Under the pieces are notes generated by a model. The model searched no databases. It was not told the DNA's origin and saw only the letters and a list, made by a program, of their open reading frames with translations. This document shows, piece by piece, positions 7,925 to 16,828 of a stretch of DNA of 64,000 nt. The stretch lies in NCBI GenBank assembly GCA_003443635.1, contig CP031964.1:2884321-2948320 (forward strand). Direction: 5' to 3'. How positions within the stretch are numbered: the stretch's first letter is position 1; every line of letters starts with the position of its first letter. The DNA is from Flavobacteriaceae bacterium (lineage in GTDB: Bacteria > Bacteroidota > Bacteroidia > Flavobacteriales > Flavobacteriaceae). Position numbers and translations under genes: made by a program.

Positions 7925-10618
7925 ATGAAAAAATTGATATCTCTAAATTTTGTTTTATTAAGTTTTATTCCTTTTTTATTTGCTCAAGAGAATAAAGATC
8001 AAAATAAATGGACTCCAGAAAATATTATAAATATGGAATCTATGGGATCTGTTTCGATTTCTCCTGATAATTCTATGGTAGTTTGGACCAAACGCAAAGG
8101 TGTAAAATCTAAAGATCGTTTTGTATCTGATATTTATTTAACACGTTTAAATCGCAAAAAAGATGGTGTTTTTAGAACAGTTCAGCTTACAAACGGTGAG
8201 GATAATGATTATAGTCCTCTTTTTTCAAAAGATGGAGAATTTATTTATTTTTTATCTTCTAGAGACAAAGGCAATAAGCTATGGAAATTAAGTATTTATG
8301 GAGGAGAAGCGCAAAAAGTTAATGAATTTAAAAATGGAATTTCAAACTTAAAGTGGAAAAATACTAATACGCTCTTATTTCAATCTAACAACGGAAAAAC
8401 ACTTTATGAAAAAGAAGCTGAGGACAAAAAAGACAATGTAATTGTAGTTGAAGACTCTCTACATTGGAAACCAAATTATGTTTATGCTTATAGCTTAAAA
8501 GATAAATCTATTAAAAGACTAACAGATAACAAAAAACCCTTGTGGAGCTATGCAGTTTCCAATAATGGGAAATGGTTGTTTTATGGTATGCAACGTAGTA
8601 GAAGTTATGCATCTGATGCTCAACAAGACCCCTATTATTATATTAAAAATCTAGAGTCTGGAGAAGTAAAACTAATTATTACTGATAGAGATTTTCCTAT
8701 TAGTGGTATTGAGTTTAGTAAAGATGGTAAGGGGTTTTATTTTGCTTCTGATTATGCTTCAGATCCTAAATGGAATGGAGCTGGAATAAGTGAGTTATAT
8801 TATTATACTATCGCCAGTAACACTTACAAAAAAGTTAACCTAAAGTGGGAATTAGGCCTTGGAGGTGGTTTTACTGTTGTAGGTAATGATGTGATTGCTT
8901 CTTTAGCGAATAGGGCGACTCGTCGATTAGTTTACTATAAAAAAACCAGTAATAGTTGGTCAAAGTCTAAAATTGATTTAAATATAAAAAATGATCATAC
9001 TTTTTTATATACTGTTTCTGACAATGATTCAAAGGTAATTTACAATTATTCAACTGCATCTAAATTACCTAAATTTTATATTGCCGATTTAAATGAAAAT
9101 AAGTTTTCCAATGAGCAAGAATTAGTTAAATTAAATAAAAATCTAAGTAAAAAGCCACTTGCTAAAAGTGAGATAATGATATGGAAAGGGTATAACAATG
9201 AAGATGTGACTGGTATTTTATATTACCCAGAAAACTATGAAGAAGGAAAACGTTATCCATTGATGCTCTCAATACATGGTGGTCCAGCTTCTGCAGATCG
9301 AGATGTCTTTAGAGAAAGTTGGAGTTCATACCCTAATTTATTATCTCAAAAAGGAATGTTTGTATTAAAACCTAATTATCATGGATCTTCAAATCACGGA
9401 CTGTCTTATGTGGAAATAATTAAAGGTAATTATTACGAACCCGAATTAGAAGATATTACTAAAGGAATAGAAGTGCTTCATCAAGAAGGAAAAATTGACA
9501 AATCACAAATGGGAACAATGGGCTGGTCTAATGGTGCTATTATAACCACAATGCTAACGGTTCGTTATCCAGAAATGTTTAAAGTAGCTGCTCCTGGGGC
9601 TGGTGACGTAAATTGGACTTCAGATTTCGGAACTTGTCGTTTTGGAGTAAGTTTTGATCAATCTTATTTTGGAGGAGCTCCTTGGGATGATTTGAATGGC
9701 AAAATTTATAATGAGAAATATCTTTTAAAATCACCACTATTTGAAATTGAAAAAATAAAAACCCCTACCATAATTTTTCACGGTAGTGAAGATCGGGCAG
9801 TACCGCGCGATCAAGGCTGGGAATATTATAGGGGCTTACAACAAGTTGGGAAAACGCCTGTGCGCTTTTTATGGTTTCCTGGGCAGCCACATGGTTTAAG
9901 AAAAATAACACATCAGCTTCGAAAAATAAAAGAGGAAATTGCCTGGATAGACACCTATCTATTTAATAAGCCATCTACTAAAAATGAGGCTTTTAAAAAA
10001 GGAAGCCCTTTAGATAAAGCTTTAAAAATAGAATCTGTAAAAAGTTCTAAAGGTTTTTTTGGAGAATTAAAAAATGGTGTTTTAATTCCAGAAACAGTAC
10101 TCATAAAAAAAGATTCGACTTCTATTGGTCGTTTTGAAGTAACTAATGCTCAGTTTAAAGCTTTTAAAGCTGATTTTAATTATGATGCAGGATTAGATAA
10201 TTACCCTGTTGAAGTTAGTCGTTCTGATGCTAATGCATATATTACTTGGTTATCAAAAGTTACAGGAAATAACTATCGTTTACCCAATTCCAAAGAAGGT
10301 AAAGTGTTGCACAAAAAAGCACGATCTGTTGCTTCAAAAGAAAACACATTAAACTATTGGGCGGGTTATGATATTATAAAAGAAGATGTTCCAGATTTAC
10401 TTAAAAAAATAAATGGATTAAATACTGTACTCTTTAAAAAGGTAGGTAAAAACAAGCCTATTAAAATAGGTAATGCTGAAATTTATGATCTCGGTGGCAA
10501 CATTGCCGAGTATTTTGACAATGGAATTTATGGCTATAGTGCTTATGATTTTTTCGATTCTTATGATGACTCTATGATTAGTAGTAAACACATTGGTATA
10601 CGAGTGATTAAAGAATAA
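7925..10618 (+). CDS. S9 prolyl oligopeptidase with C-terminal FGE-like domain
   Basis: 897 residues, with a signal peptide to about residue 20 (ending LFAQ). Residues ~30-400 form a PD40/TolB-type propeller. Residues ~410-690 form an S9 alpha/beta-hydrolase with Ser535 (GWSNGA), Asp623 (HGSEDRAVP) and His656 (GQPHGL). After ~residue 710 a further ~185 residues resemble the formylglycine-generating enzyme (SUMF1) fold: GRFEVTNAQFKAF, then VSRSDANAYITWLSK, YRLPNSKEG, DLGGNIAEY and a final HIGIRVIKE. These correspond to the 'RLPTEAEW', 'GNVWEW' and 'GFR' motifs of that fold. The active-site cysteines of true FGE are not seen, so the domain is probably a binding or structural module. The next gene starts 3 nt after the stop, suggesting cotranscription. 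Confidence 0.88.
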   Translation: MKKLISLNFVLLSFIPFLFAQENKDQNKWTPENIINMESMGSVSISPDNSMVVWTKRKGVKSKDRFVSDIYLTRLNRKKDGVFRTVQLTNGEDNDYSPLFSKDGEFIYFLSSRDKGNKLWKLSIYGGEAQKVNEFKNGISNLKWKNTNTLLFQSNNGKTLYEKEAEDKKDNVIVVEDSLHWKPNYVYAYSLKDKSIKRLTDNKKPLWSYAVSNNGKWLFYGMQRSRSYASDAQQDPYYYIKNLESGEVKLIITDRDFPISGIEFSKDGKGFYFASDYASDPKWNGAGISELYYYTIASNTYKKVNLKWELGLGGGFTVVGNDVIASLANRATRRLVYYKKTSNSWSKSKIDLNIKNDHTFLYTVSDNDSKVIYNYSTASKLPKFYIADLNENKFSNEQELVKLNKNLSKKPLAKSEIMIWKGYNNEDVTGILYYPENYEEGKRYPLMLSIHGGPASADRDVFRESWSSYPNLLSQKGMFVLKPNYHGSSNHGLSYVEIIKGNYYEPELEDITKGIEVLHQEGKIDKSQMGTMGWSNGAIITTMLTVRYPEMFKVAAPGAGDVNWTSDFGTCRFGVSFDQSYFGGAPWDDLNGKIYNEKYLLKSPLFEIEKIKTPTIIFHGSEDRAVPRDQGWEYYRGLQQVGKTPVRFLWFPGQPHGLRKITHQLRKIKEEIAWIDTYLFNKPSTKNEAFKKGSPLDKALKIESVKSSKGFFGELKNGVLIPETVLIKKDSTSIGRFEVTNAQFKAFKADFNYDAGLDNYPVEVSRSDANAYITWLSKVTGNNYRLPNSKEGKVLHKKARSVASKENTLNYWAGYDIIKEDVPDLLKKINGLNTVLFKKVGKNKPIKIGNAEIYDLGGNIAEYFDNGIYGYSAYDFFDSYDDSMISSKHIGIRVIKE

Positions 10619-10621
10619 CTT

Positions 10622-11353
10622 ATGATAACTATCTTTAGAAAAATACGACAGCAATTTCTTTCTAAAAATAAATTTAGAAATTACTTACTATATGCTATTG
10701 GCGAAATAGCTCTGGTAACCATAGGTATTTTACTAGCATTGCAAGCGAACAATTGGAATGAAAAACGAGCTCAAAAAATTGAACTCAATAATGCGCTAAA
10801 AGATATTTCCAATGATATGATTATTGATACTACATCTGCATCTCGTATTATTGCTTTTTATGAGGATAATCAAAAATACAGTCAAAAAATTATAAATAAA
10901 GAACTTTCTTTAGACAATTATAAAGAATGTTTACAATGCATGGGCTTAATTACTGTATACCAACCTTTCACTATCCAAACTCGAGGATTTGAGCGTTTAA
11001 AAACCATATCTCAAAAACAATCTACACAAAACGATAGTTTAATAGCAGATATTACTGAGATTTATTCACAATTAATTCCTCTTATAAATAAAAGTAATGA
11101 GCGTATGGAAAATGAGATTCTTTCTAACTTTAATGATTTTAAGCAATTTCCTTGGTTTGTAGATTTATTTCAGGGTAAATTTAACCAAGAGATGATTGAA
11201 TATTTTGTTTTAAGTGAAGATTATAGAAAGCGTGTGGCTGCTCATAGTGTTTTGGCTGCTGGAAATCATTTAAATCTTACTAAAACTTATAATATTAATG
11301 CTAAACAAATACTTATACGTATAGATGAGCATTTAAAAAAAGTTGAAAAATGA
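10622..11353 (+). CDS. DUF6090-like membrane-anchored protein
   Basis: 243 residues. After a basic N-terminus, residues ~20-42 form a transmembrane helix with the characteristic text YAIGEIALVTIGILLALQAN followed by NWNE, as in the Bacteroidota DUF6090 family. The rest is a helical, charged domain predicted on the far side of the membrane. The function of the family is unknown. It starts 3 nt after the S9-FGE gene and overlaps the next gene by 4 nt (ATGA), so the three are probably translated from one message. Confidence 0.75.
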   Translation: MITIFRKIRQQFLSKNKFRNYLLYAIGEIALVTIGILLALQANNWNEKRAQKIELNNALKDISNDMIIDTTSASRIIAFYEDNQKYSQKIINKELSLDNYKECLQCMGLITVYQPFTIQTRGFERLKTISQKQSTQNDSLIADITEIYSQLIPLINKSNERMENEILSNFNDFKQFPWFVDLFQGKFNQEMIEYFVLSEDYRKRVAAHSVLAAGNHLNLTKTYNINAKQILIRIDEHLKKVEK

Positions 11354-11712
11354 CAACAAATTTTTCGTTCAGACATATTACACCAGTTTTACCTTCCCTA
11401 GATATAGAAAAAGATATTGCCTGGCATAAACAATATACAGGTTTTGAATCTATATCCCATGATAGTATGTATGCCGTTTTAAAACGAGACCATCTATTTA
11501 TTCATTTACAATGGCATGCCGATACCAAAGATGATCCTTTACTTGGAGGGTCTGTGATTAAAATTTTTGTTAAAGATATCCAGTTTATTTTTGAAGAGTT
11601 TGTAAATAGAGGGACTGTAAGTAAAGACAAGCTTCGCTTAAACACACCATGGAATACTAACGAATTTGGATTTTATGATTTAAATAATAATGCGATATTT
11701 ATTGTAGAATAA
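11350..11712 (+). CDS. VOC (glyoxalase/bleomycin resistance fold) protein
   Basis: 120 residues matching one vicinal-oxygen-chelate unit: FRHITPVLPSLDIEKDIAWH at the N-terminus, FIHLQWH in the middle and the typical end NEFGFYDLNNNAIFIVE, where the final Glu is a usual metal ligand. Such small proteins bind metals, antibiotics or small ligands; the substrate is not readable. It overlaps the preceding DUF6090-like gene by 4 nt. Sure of the fold, not of the role. Confidence 0.8.
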   Translation: MTTNFSFRHITPVLPSLDIEKDIAWHKQYTGFESISHDSMYAVLKRDHLFIHLQWHADTKDDPLLGGSVIKIFVKDIQFIFEEFVNRGTVSKDKLRLNTPWNTNEFGFYDLNNNAIFIVE

Positions 11713-11739
11713 ATTATTGTTAACCAACTCAACCAACAA

Positions 11740-12237
11740 ATGAAAACTTTTCTTTACACTACTATTTTATTTTTTGTATCAATCACATCATATCCGCAAC
11801 AATATGATTTTCCTGAAGATTACAAATTAGAAACTCCAAAAGATTATTCTACTTACGAAAAAGAGGTTGTTAAAAGTTTAAACTGGCTCGTAGCTGCTCC
11901 GACAAATAAGCATAAAGAGAAAAGAAAAAAAATAAATATTTTTTTATTAGAATGGATTTTAGGAGCTCCTAATATTTCTATTTCTATAAATAGCGAGTTT
12001 TCCGATGTTACTAATAATGATGATTTTTATATGATTTTTATAGGAGGTTGGGCAAAATATGCCATAGAAACTGGAGACACTTCTAATGAAGTTGAAGGTA
12101 ATATTGCTGGTATTAAAAGCTTGATTACTTATTATAAAAAAAACAGAAAAGCTTTAGGTAAAATTAAATATCTCGAAAAGTATATTAAACTTGATGATAA
12201 AGGTAAATTAGAAAGCTATATTAATTCTAGGCTTTAA
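11740..12237 (+). CDS. Exported protein of unknown function
   Basis: 165 residues with a clear signal peptide (hydrophobic TTILFFVSITS, cleavage near YPQQ). The mature part is helical with a basic centre (NKHKEKRKKINIF) and a GGWAKYAIETGD segment. I recognise no family. It follows the VOC gene by 27 nt on the same strand, so it may share its message. It converges on the saccharopine dehydrogenase-like gene with only 5 nt between the two stop codons and no visible terminator. Confidence 0.65.
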   Translation: MKTFLYTTILFFVSITSYPQQYDFPEDYKLETPKDYSTYEKEVVKSLNWLVAAPTNKHKEKRKKINIFLLEWILGAPNISISINSEFSDVTNNDDFYMIFIGGWAKYAIETGDTSNEVEGNIAGIKSLITYYKKNRKALGKIKYLEKYIKLDDKGKLESYINSRL

Positions 12238-12242
12238 AGTTA

Positions 12243-13454
12243 TTATTCTTTTCCGTCCACATAATCTTGTAGATAAGAAAATCGTTTTGTGAGTTTTCCA
12301 TTTTCTGTAATTTTTGCACGTTGTAAAATGCCATCCTTATCATTATTAAAAAATGCTGGAATAACATGTTCTAAAAACATATCTCCAAAACCTTCACTTG
12401 CATCTTTTGGAAGTTCGCAAGGTAAATTATCAACCGCCATAACGGTAATAGCATCTTTAGTATCATACGCAACTTCAGTTTCAGTTTGCGAATTATAACC
12501 GTAAAAAGGTTCTGCAATTGTTGATGGTCTAATTGTACTGGCTATTGGTCCATCAATATCACAAGAAATATCTGCAATAAGGTTAATTTTAAAATCAGGG
12601 TGTTTAGCATCATCTTTAGTAAATAAGTATGGTGCCCCATCTCCATAAAAATGACCTGCTATAAAAAAGTTGGTTTCTTTAGCATAAGGCATAAAGTTAC
12701 TTTCGTAACCACTTGGATCTTTATAAAACTCTGATGTATTACCTACTTTACCATCCACACGCTTACTATATTCCATAACATCTATTAAACAATATATAGG
12801 TTCAGTAAATCTAGATGTTAAATACAAGGCATCACTTACTTGTTTAATTTTTAAATGATCTAAAATCTCTTTTGCACCTCGGGCTACTTTTCCTGTACCT
12901 GATAATAGAATTTTAATATGAGGCAATGTTATTTTATCTAATTCTGCTTTTACTGCATCTAAATCAGGTAAGTTTTCTACTTTAGGTAAATTAAACAATC
13001 CATCTCTCAATCCTAAAGCTCTAAAACCATTATAAGCACCAACAAGTCCAGCGTAACGTCCAAAACCGATTAATCGTAATCCATTTTCTCTAACAATAGT
13101 TTCATGATCATACATCTCAATATTTTTATCAAGTACTGCTTGTAACAATTTTCTATTATAAGGTTGTTTTTTAATCGTATGTGAAAAGAAAAAATATTTC
13201 TTATTCGAAATCAAAGCTTCAATTGGCACTTCTTTCACCCCAATCATAACATCGCAATCATTAATATCTGAAGTTACTTCAAAACCTTGTGCTTTATATG
13301 CATTGTTCGAAAACACTCTAATATCACTAGGTTCAACTTTAAAAATAGCATTTGGAAACTGTGAAGCAGCTTCTTTTAATTTTTCTGGAGAAAATACCAC
13401 ACGGCGATCAGGTGGGTTTTTACGTTCTTTGATTATCGCAAATTTAATACTCAT
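12243..13454 (-). CDS. Saccharopine dehydrogenase-like NAD(P)-dependent oxidoreductase
   Basis: 403 residues. The N-terminal half has the alanine dehydrogenase/PNT-type fold (IIKERKNPPDRRVVFSPEKL, then GVKEVPIEAL and YDHETIVRENGLRLIGFGRYAG). A Rossmann segment with LLSGTGKVARGAKEIL (~residues 183-198) follows. The family includes L-lysine-forming saccharopine dehydrogenases (LYS1 type), which split saccharopine into lysine and 2-oxoglutarate, and alanine dehydrogenases; the sequence fits the former better. It is cytosolic and monocistronic, with a candidate promoter at 13489-13519. Confidence 0.8.
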   Translation of the reverse strand: MSIKFAIIKERKNPPDRRVVFSPEKLKEAASQFPNAIFKVEPSDIRVFSNNAYKAQGFEVTSDINDCDVMIGVKEVPIEALISNKKYFFFSHTIKKQPYNRKLLQAVLDKNIEMYDHETIVRENGLRLIGFGRYAGLVGAYNGFRALGLRDGLFNLPKVENLPDLDAVKAELDKITLPHIKILLSGTGKVARGAKEILDHLKIKQVSDALYLTSRFTEPIYCLIDVMEYSKRVDGKVGNTSEFYKDPSGYESNFMPYAKETNFFIAGHFYGDGAPYLFTKDDAKHPDFKINLIADISCDIDGPIASTIRPSTIAEPFYGYNSQTETEVAYDTKDAITVMAVDNLPCELPKDASEGFGDMFLEHVIPAFFNNDKDGILQRAKITENGKLTKRFSYLQDYVDGKE

Positions 13455-13488
13455 CTAATTATTTATAAATATTGGTATAAGATTTACA

Positions 13489-13519
13489 CGAAAATAGTTG
13501 GATTTATAGGCTTATACAA
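13489..13519 (-). promoter_or_regulatory. Candidate promoter of the saccharopine dehydrogenase-like gene
   Basis: Read on the minus strand, TTG (13517-13519) is followed 20 nt later by TATTTTCG (13489-13496), one base from the TAnnTTTG -7 box. The predicted start is about 30 nt before the ATG. Confidence 0.5.
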
Positions 13520-13528
13520 ACTTTTTAA

Positions 13529-13536
13529 TAACTTTG
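13529..13536 (+). promoter_or_regulatory. Possible -7 box for tmRNA
   Basis: TAACTTTG is an exact TAnnTTTG match about 95 nt upstream of the mature tmRNA 5' end, leaving a leader for RNase P to remove. No TTG lies at the matching -33 position, so confidence is modest. Confidence 0.35.
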
Positions 13537-13631
13537 CATCTGCGTTAAAAATTTAAATGATATTCTTTAGTTTATCTAAGTTACTAGAGCCTAATCTCAA
13601 ATATCTTTAAAAAACGCTACGATACATACAA

Positions 13632-14022
13632 GGGGTCGACTGGTTTTGACAGCAGGTTGTATTAAACGGTAAGCACGTCGTGTAATGACTTTGAAACACG
13701 TAAAAGGCTAAGTCAAAATTTAAACGGCGAGAATAACTACGCTTTAGCTGCATAATCTGAATTATAGTAAGATTAGCCTCGTCCTACAAGGTAGGAATGC
13801 TAAATGTCTCTTGAAAGCCTTGGTTAACGGCGTTCTAATTAGAGACATCGTAAAAGTAAACCTAGAATAGTATATGCTTTGGATATTATTTGAAACTAAA
13901 AAAGCTAAGTTATAAATAGGCTGTTTTTTGTCAGTTTATAATCAAAAATAAATAAAAAACTAAACGTGTAGAAAGCTCTTTGGTAGCTTGTTTGGACCCG
14001 AGTTCGATTCTCGGCGACTCCA
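13632..14022 (+). ncRNA. ssrA: Transfer-messenger RNA (tmRNA)
   Basis: The tRNA-like ends pair: GGGGTCG (13632-13638) with CGACTCC (14015-14021), followed by discriminator A. The T-arm reads GAGTTCGATTCTC near 14000-14012. The CCA end is not fully encoded (ACATT follows), so it is presumably added after processing. The tag-coding frame is at 13726-13755: Gly-Glu-Asn-Asn-Tyr-Ala-Leu-Ala-Ala, then TAA, the form known from Flavobacteriia. tmRNA with SmpB frees stalled ribosomes and marks the unfinished protein for ClpXP. The 3' ends of tmRNA genes are common integration sites; the region downstream looks accessory, but I see no integrase and no repeated tmRNA 3' end. Confidence 0.96.
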
Positions 14023-14028
14023 CATTAA

Positions 14029-14072
14029 TAAACCTCAACTATTTAATTATTAACATGTTGAGGTTTATTTTA
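14029..14072 (+). terminator. Terminator of tmRNA
   Basis: An 11-bp perfect stem (14029-14039 TAAACCTCAAC with 14057-14067) and a T-rich tail follow the tmRNA 3' end by 7 nt. Confidence 0.8.
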
Positions 14073-14210
14073 TTACACTTTAGACAACCAATAGTCAACA
14101 ATTTAAAAATTTATAACTTTTACTAACATTTAAAGCTTAATCTAAAAACTCTGTACCTTTGATATGTCTTGCTAAAATACTCAAACATTTGAATAAAATA
14201 AAAGAAAGTG

Positions 14211-14969
14211 TTATGTTCTCTTTTTTTGTAATATTAAATCCAGATCGTTTAGTATATTTCTAGTTTCATCATTATCTGCATATTTAATAGCCTCTTTTAC
14301 TTGATTGTGAATTTTGACCTGATACTCTATATCAAGTAACTCCCATATAAACTGTATACTATTAGAAGTCGTTTCAGCTAATATAATTTTATCTTCTAAG
14401 CTATACCTATGATGAGACTGATTTACCCTTAAAGAAGCTTCAATGATTGTAAAATAGCCATTCTGCATTTTTTCATAAGAATCTTTATAGAGATCTGATT
14501 CTTTTGAGATACTAGGGTATCTAATTGCTAAACTAACACCCTTTGTTCCTTGATCTACTATTAGTCTCTCTAGTTGAATAGCCTCATAACTGTAATATAT
14601 TTGCTCTTTTGCTTTTGCCCCATAAAGAAATATCAGTTCTATAATAACGTTTCTGAATTGCCTAAATTGGTTAGTTTGAAAAGATACATTTAATGAATCT
14701 AGTACATCTATTTTAGGTATTTCTTCGATTATTTTATTATAAAGCCCTGATGATTTTTTACTATTAAATTTTGGTAATGGGAACGAATCTATCTGTTTCA
14801 TTTTTTTTAGAACTTCTATAGTTTCAATTAAATCACTCGATTGCCATTCACTTTCTATATTAGGGATTCCATTGTCATAGTATTCTTCCAATGTTTTTGA
14901 ATGATCTGAGTATCTTAAACATGAAACAATGACAAGGCTAGTGATTATTAAATAGAAATTCTTTCTCAT
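14211..14969 (-). CDS. Lipoprotein of unknown function
   Basis: 252 residues. The N-terminus MRKNFYLIITSLVIVSC is a lipoprotein signal with a lipobox ending in Cys17. The mature protein is helical and charged, with no motif I recognise and one further hydrophobic patch (VIIELIFLYGAKA). It should be anchored to a membrane on the periplasmic side. It stands alone on the minus strand between tmRNA and the pentapeptide-repeat gene, in a stretch that looks like variable DNA. No Bacteroidota promoter box was found just upstream. Confidence 0.6.
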   Translation of the reverse strand: MRKNFYLIITSLVIVSCLRYSDHSKTLEEYYDNGIPNIESEWQSSDLIETIEVLKKMKQIDSFPLPKFNSKKSSGLYNKIIEEIPKIDVLDSLNVSFQTNQFRQFRNVIIELIFLYGAKAKEQIYYSYEAIQLERLIVDQGTKGVSLAIRYPSISKESDLYKDSYEKMQNGYFTIIEASLRVNQSHHRYSLEDKIILAETTSNSIQFIWELLDIEYQVKIHNQVKEAIKYADNDETRNILNDLDLILQKKRT

Positions 14970-15478
14970 AATTTAAATTTAGAGTACTTATCTAACAAAC
15001 ATACTATTTTAAAGCTTCTAATATCGACTATTTTATTTACACTCTCCCTTTTAAGATAATCTACCTTTAGTATAATCTTAGAATTTCGTTTATTACATTT
15101 TCTTTTCATAGAGTCAGTAATCCCTTTTCAATCTATTTATTTTATGTTCATAGTAAATCGTGAGTTTTGTGACCGTAATGTGACCGTTTTAGACTGAAGT
15201 TTTTTGAAGTAATTATTTTTGAATACTATTTAATTATAGGTTGTTTGCCTTTGGTATAACCTTGTGATTATTGCTTTAATATGTTAGATATTCTTAGGGT
15301 TAGTTTTTCTGAATGTTAAGTTTTGTTAAGTTCTAATATTCGATTTTTGGATTAATGGTTTTATAAGGTTTTAGTGTTAGCGTATAGTTTTATAAAATTT
15401 TTAGATGAAGGAGAACAATGGACTACATCTTTTAATTAAGAAAATTCTCTATTTTAGAGCATAAAATTTAGTTTTGGT
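14970..15478. other. 509-nt AT-rich gap with a 9-nt direct repeat
   Basis: This gap lies between the divergent lipoprotein and pentapeptide-repeat genes. TGTGACCGT occurs twice (15168-15176 and 15179-15187) with an 11-nt period, about one helical turn. A 47-codon basic frame (14966-15109, minus strand) overlaps the lipoprotein start, but it has no recognisable family and I do not call it a gene. No RNA or clear promoter was found. It may be debris at the edge of an old insertion next to tmRNA. Confidence 0.4.
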
Positions 15479-16828
15479 ATGGAAATAGAATATAAAACTA
15501 TTACAGATGAAGAATTAATTAAAGTAATAGACGATCATCAGCTCTGGAGAGAACGTTATAGTAATGGAGGTAAGCGAGCAAATTTATCTTTTCACGATTT
15601 ATCAAAAAACAATTTTCCTAAACGAGTTAAACTTGAAAAGGCAATCCTTGTAGGAGCAGACTTTAAGGGTATTGATCTTATAAAAGCAGATCTTTCAATG
15701 TCAAAACTTAAAGGATCAAACTTTACTAGAGCAAACCTTGAAGGAGTAGATTTTAAAGGTGCTGATCTTACAAATTCGAACCTTTCATTTTCAAATCTTA
15801 CAAATGCAATATTTAGAGATGCATTTATTAAAAGTACAATTCTTAAAAATGCAGTTTTTAAAAATGCATTTCTTCCAAAATTAGATCTTGAAGATTTAGA
15901 TCTAAATGGAACTAATCTTTCAAACGCAAACCTTTCAAAAGTAAACTTAACAGGAGCAAATCTTATAGGAGCAGATCTTACAAATGCAGATATTAGAGAA
16001 GCGTACTTTGGAGGCGCAAATCTTAGAGACGCGAAACTTACGGGTATTTTATATTTAAACAATGAATTGCAATTTGCATTAAACGTACCTAAGATATATT
16101 TACAAACTAAATCTAAGAACATTGAAAATGAAGCTGAAATAAAAATTAAAAGATTAGAAGAAGAACTTACTAAAAAAAATCAGCAATTAGAGGAAGCATC
16201 AATAACAGATGAAGAAATTAATAAGATTGAAATTGAAAAAGCAAAACTAAACTTAGATAAACAGAAATTTCAAAAAGAAAAGGATGACGAGGCAGAAAGA
16301 AAAACAAAGACCTCTAAAAATATTGAAGAAACAATTGAAAGCTTAAAAAAACCTAACACCTATTTGAACAGTCAAATTAAAATACAATATAGTTTATGTA
16401 TTGTTTATTTGTTACTTGTAATATTCTGTATCATATTTTTTATTTACTATGTATATGATAATTATTCTGTTTTTCGATTAGAGTTAACCAAAGATACGAG
16501 CACCATACAATGGATTTTTTATGTGTCACCTATTTTAATATCTTTTACCTTGGTGATTACATTTATAAATCAAATAAATAATCGATTGAAAAATATATTT
16601 ATATTTCACGAGCGTAAAAGATATGTAGATTCTATTGATGGTAGTTTAAATGCAGTTCTTAAAATAAATAATGATGATGACGCAAGAGGTAAAATTTTAA
16701 ATGCAATGGATAAAATACTGGAGCATACTATTAAAAGTTCTGAAAAAATGTATGACCTTGTTAATCTAGACGAAAAAGAGATTAAGGATCCTATAGATAT
16801 AGCAAAAGAGATAAAATCTAAAATATAA
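15479..16828 (+). CDS. Pentapeptide-repeat protein with coiled coil and two TM helices
   Basis: 449 residues. Residues ~34-191 are an almost unbroken series of A(D/N)LxX pentapeptides (GADLTNSNLSFSNL, GANLIGADLTNADI), predicted to form a right-handed quadrilateral beta-helix. Residues ~208-285 are rich in Glu and Lys and look like a coiled coil. Two hydrophobic segments follow (~302-326 and ~344-362), then a ~85-residue C-terminal helical domain. There is no signal peptide, so the repeat domain is probably cytoplasmic and tethered by the C-terminal hairpin. Known roles of pentapeptide-repeat proteins include gyrase protection and membrane scaffolding; nothing here decides. It is isolated, with ~500-nt gaps on both sides. 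Confidence 0.82.
   Translation: MEIEYKTITDEELIKVIDDHQLWRERYSNGGKRANLSFHDLSKNNFPKRVKLEKAILVGADFKGIDLIKADLSMSKLKGSNFTRANLEGVDFKGADLTNSNLSFSNLTNAIFRDAFIKSTILKNAVFKNAFLPKLDLEDLDLNGTNLSNANLSKVNLTGANLIGADLTNADIREAYFGGANLRDAKLTGILYLNNELQFALNVPKIYLQTKSKNIENEAEIKIKRLEEELTKKNQQLEEASITDEEINKIEIEKAKLNLDKQKFQKEKDDEAERKTKTSKNIEETIESLKKPNTYLNSQIKIQYSLCIVYLLLVIFCIIFFIYYVYDNYSVFRLELTKDTSTIQWIFYVSPILISFTLVITFINQINNRLKNIFIFHERKRYVDSIDGSLNAVLKINNDDDARGKILNAMDKILEHTIKSSEKMYDLVNLDEKEIKDPIDIAKEIKSKI

Noticed and set aside
14966..15109. 47-codon basic frame overlapping the lipoprotein start
   Set aside because: It has no family resemblance, no promoter box and unusual composition; it could be chance in AT-rich DNA.
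15469..15476. TAGTTTTG -7 match before the pentapeptide-repeat gene
   Set aside because: It ends 2 nt before the ATG, so transcription would start inside or after the start codon, and there is no TTG at -33.
15592..16122. 176-codon open frame on the minus strand
   Set aside because: It is the antisense shadow of the pentapeptide repeats, whose regular codons leave the reverse strand free of stops; the product is low-complexity and unlike any protein.
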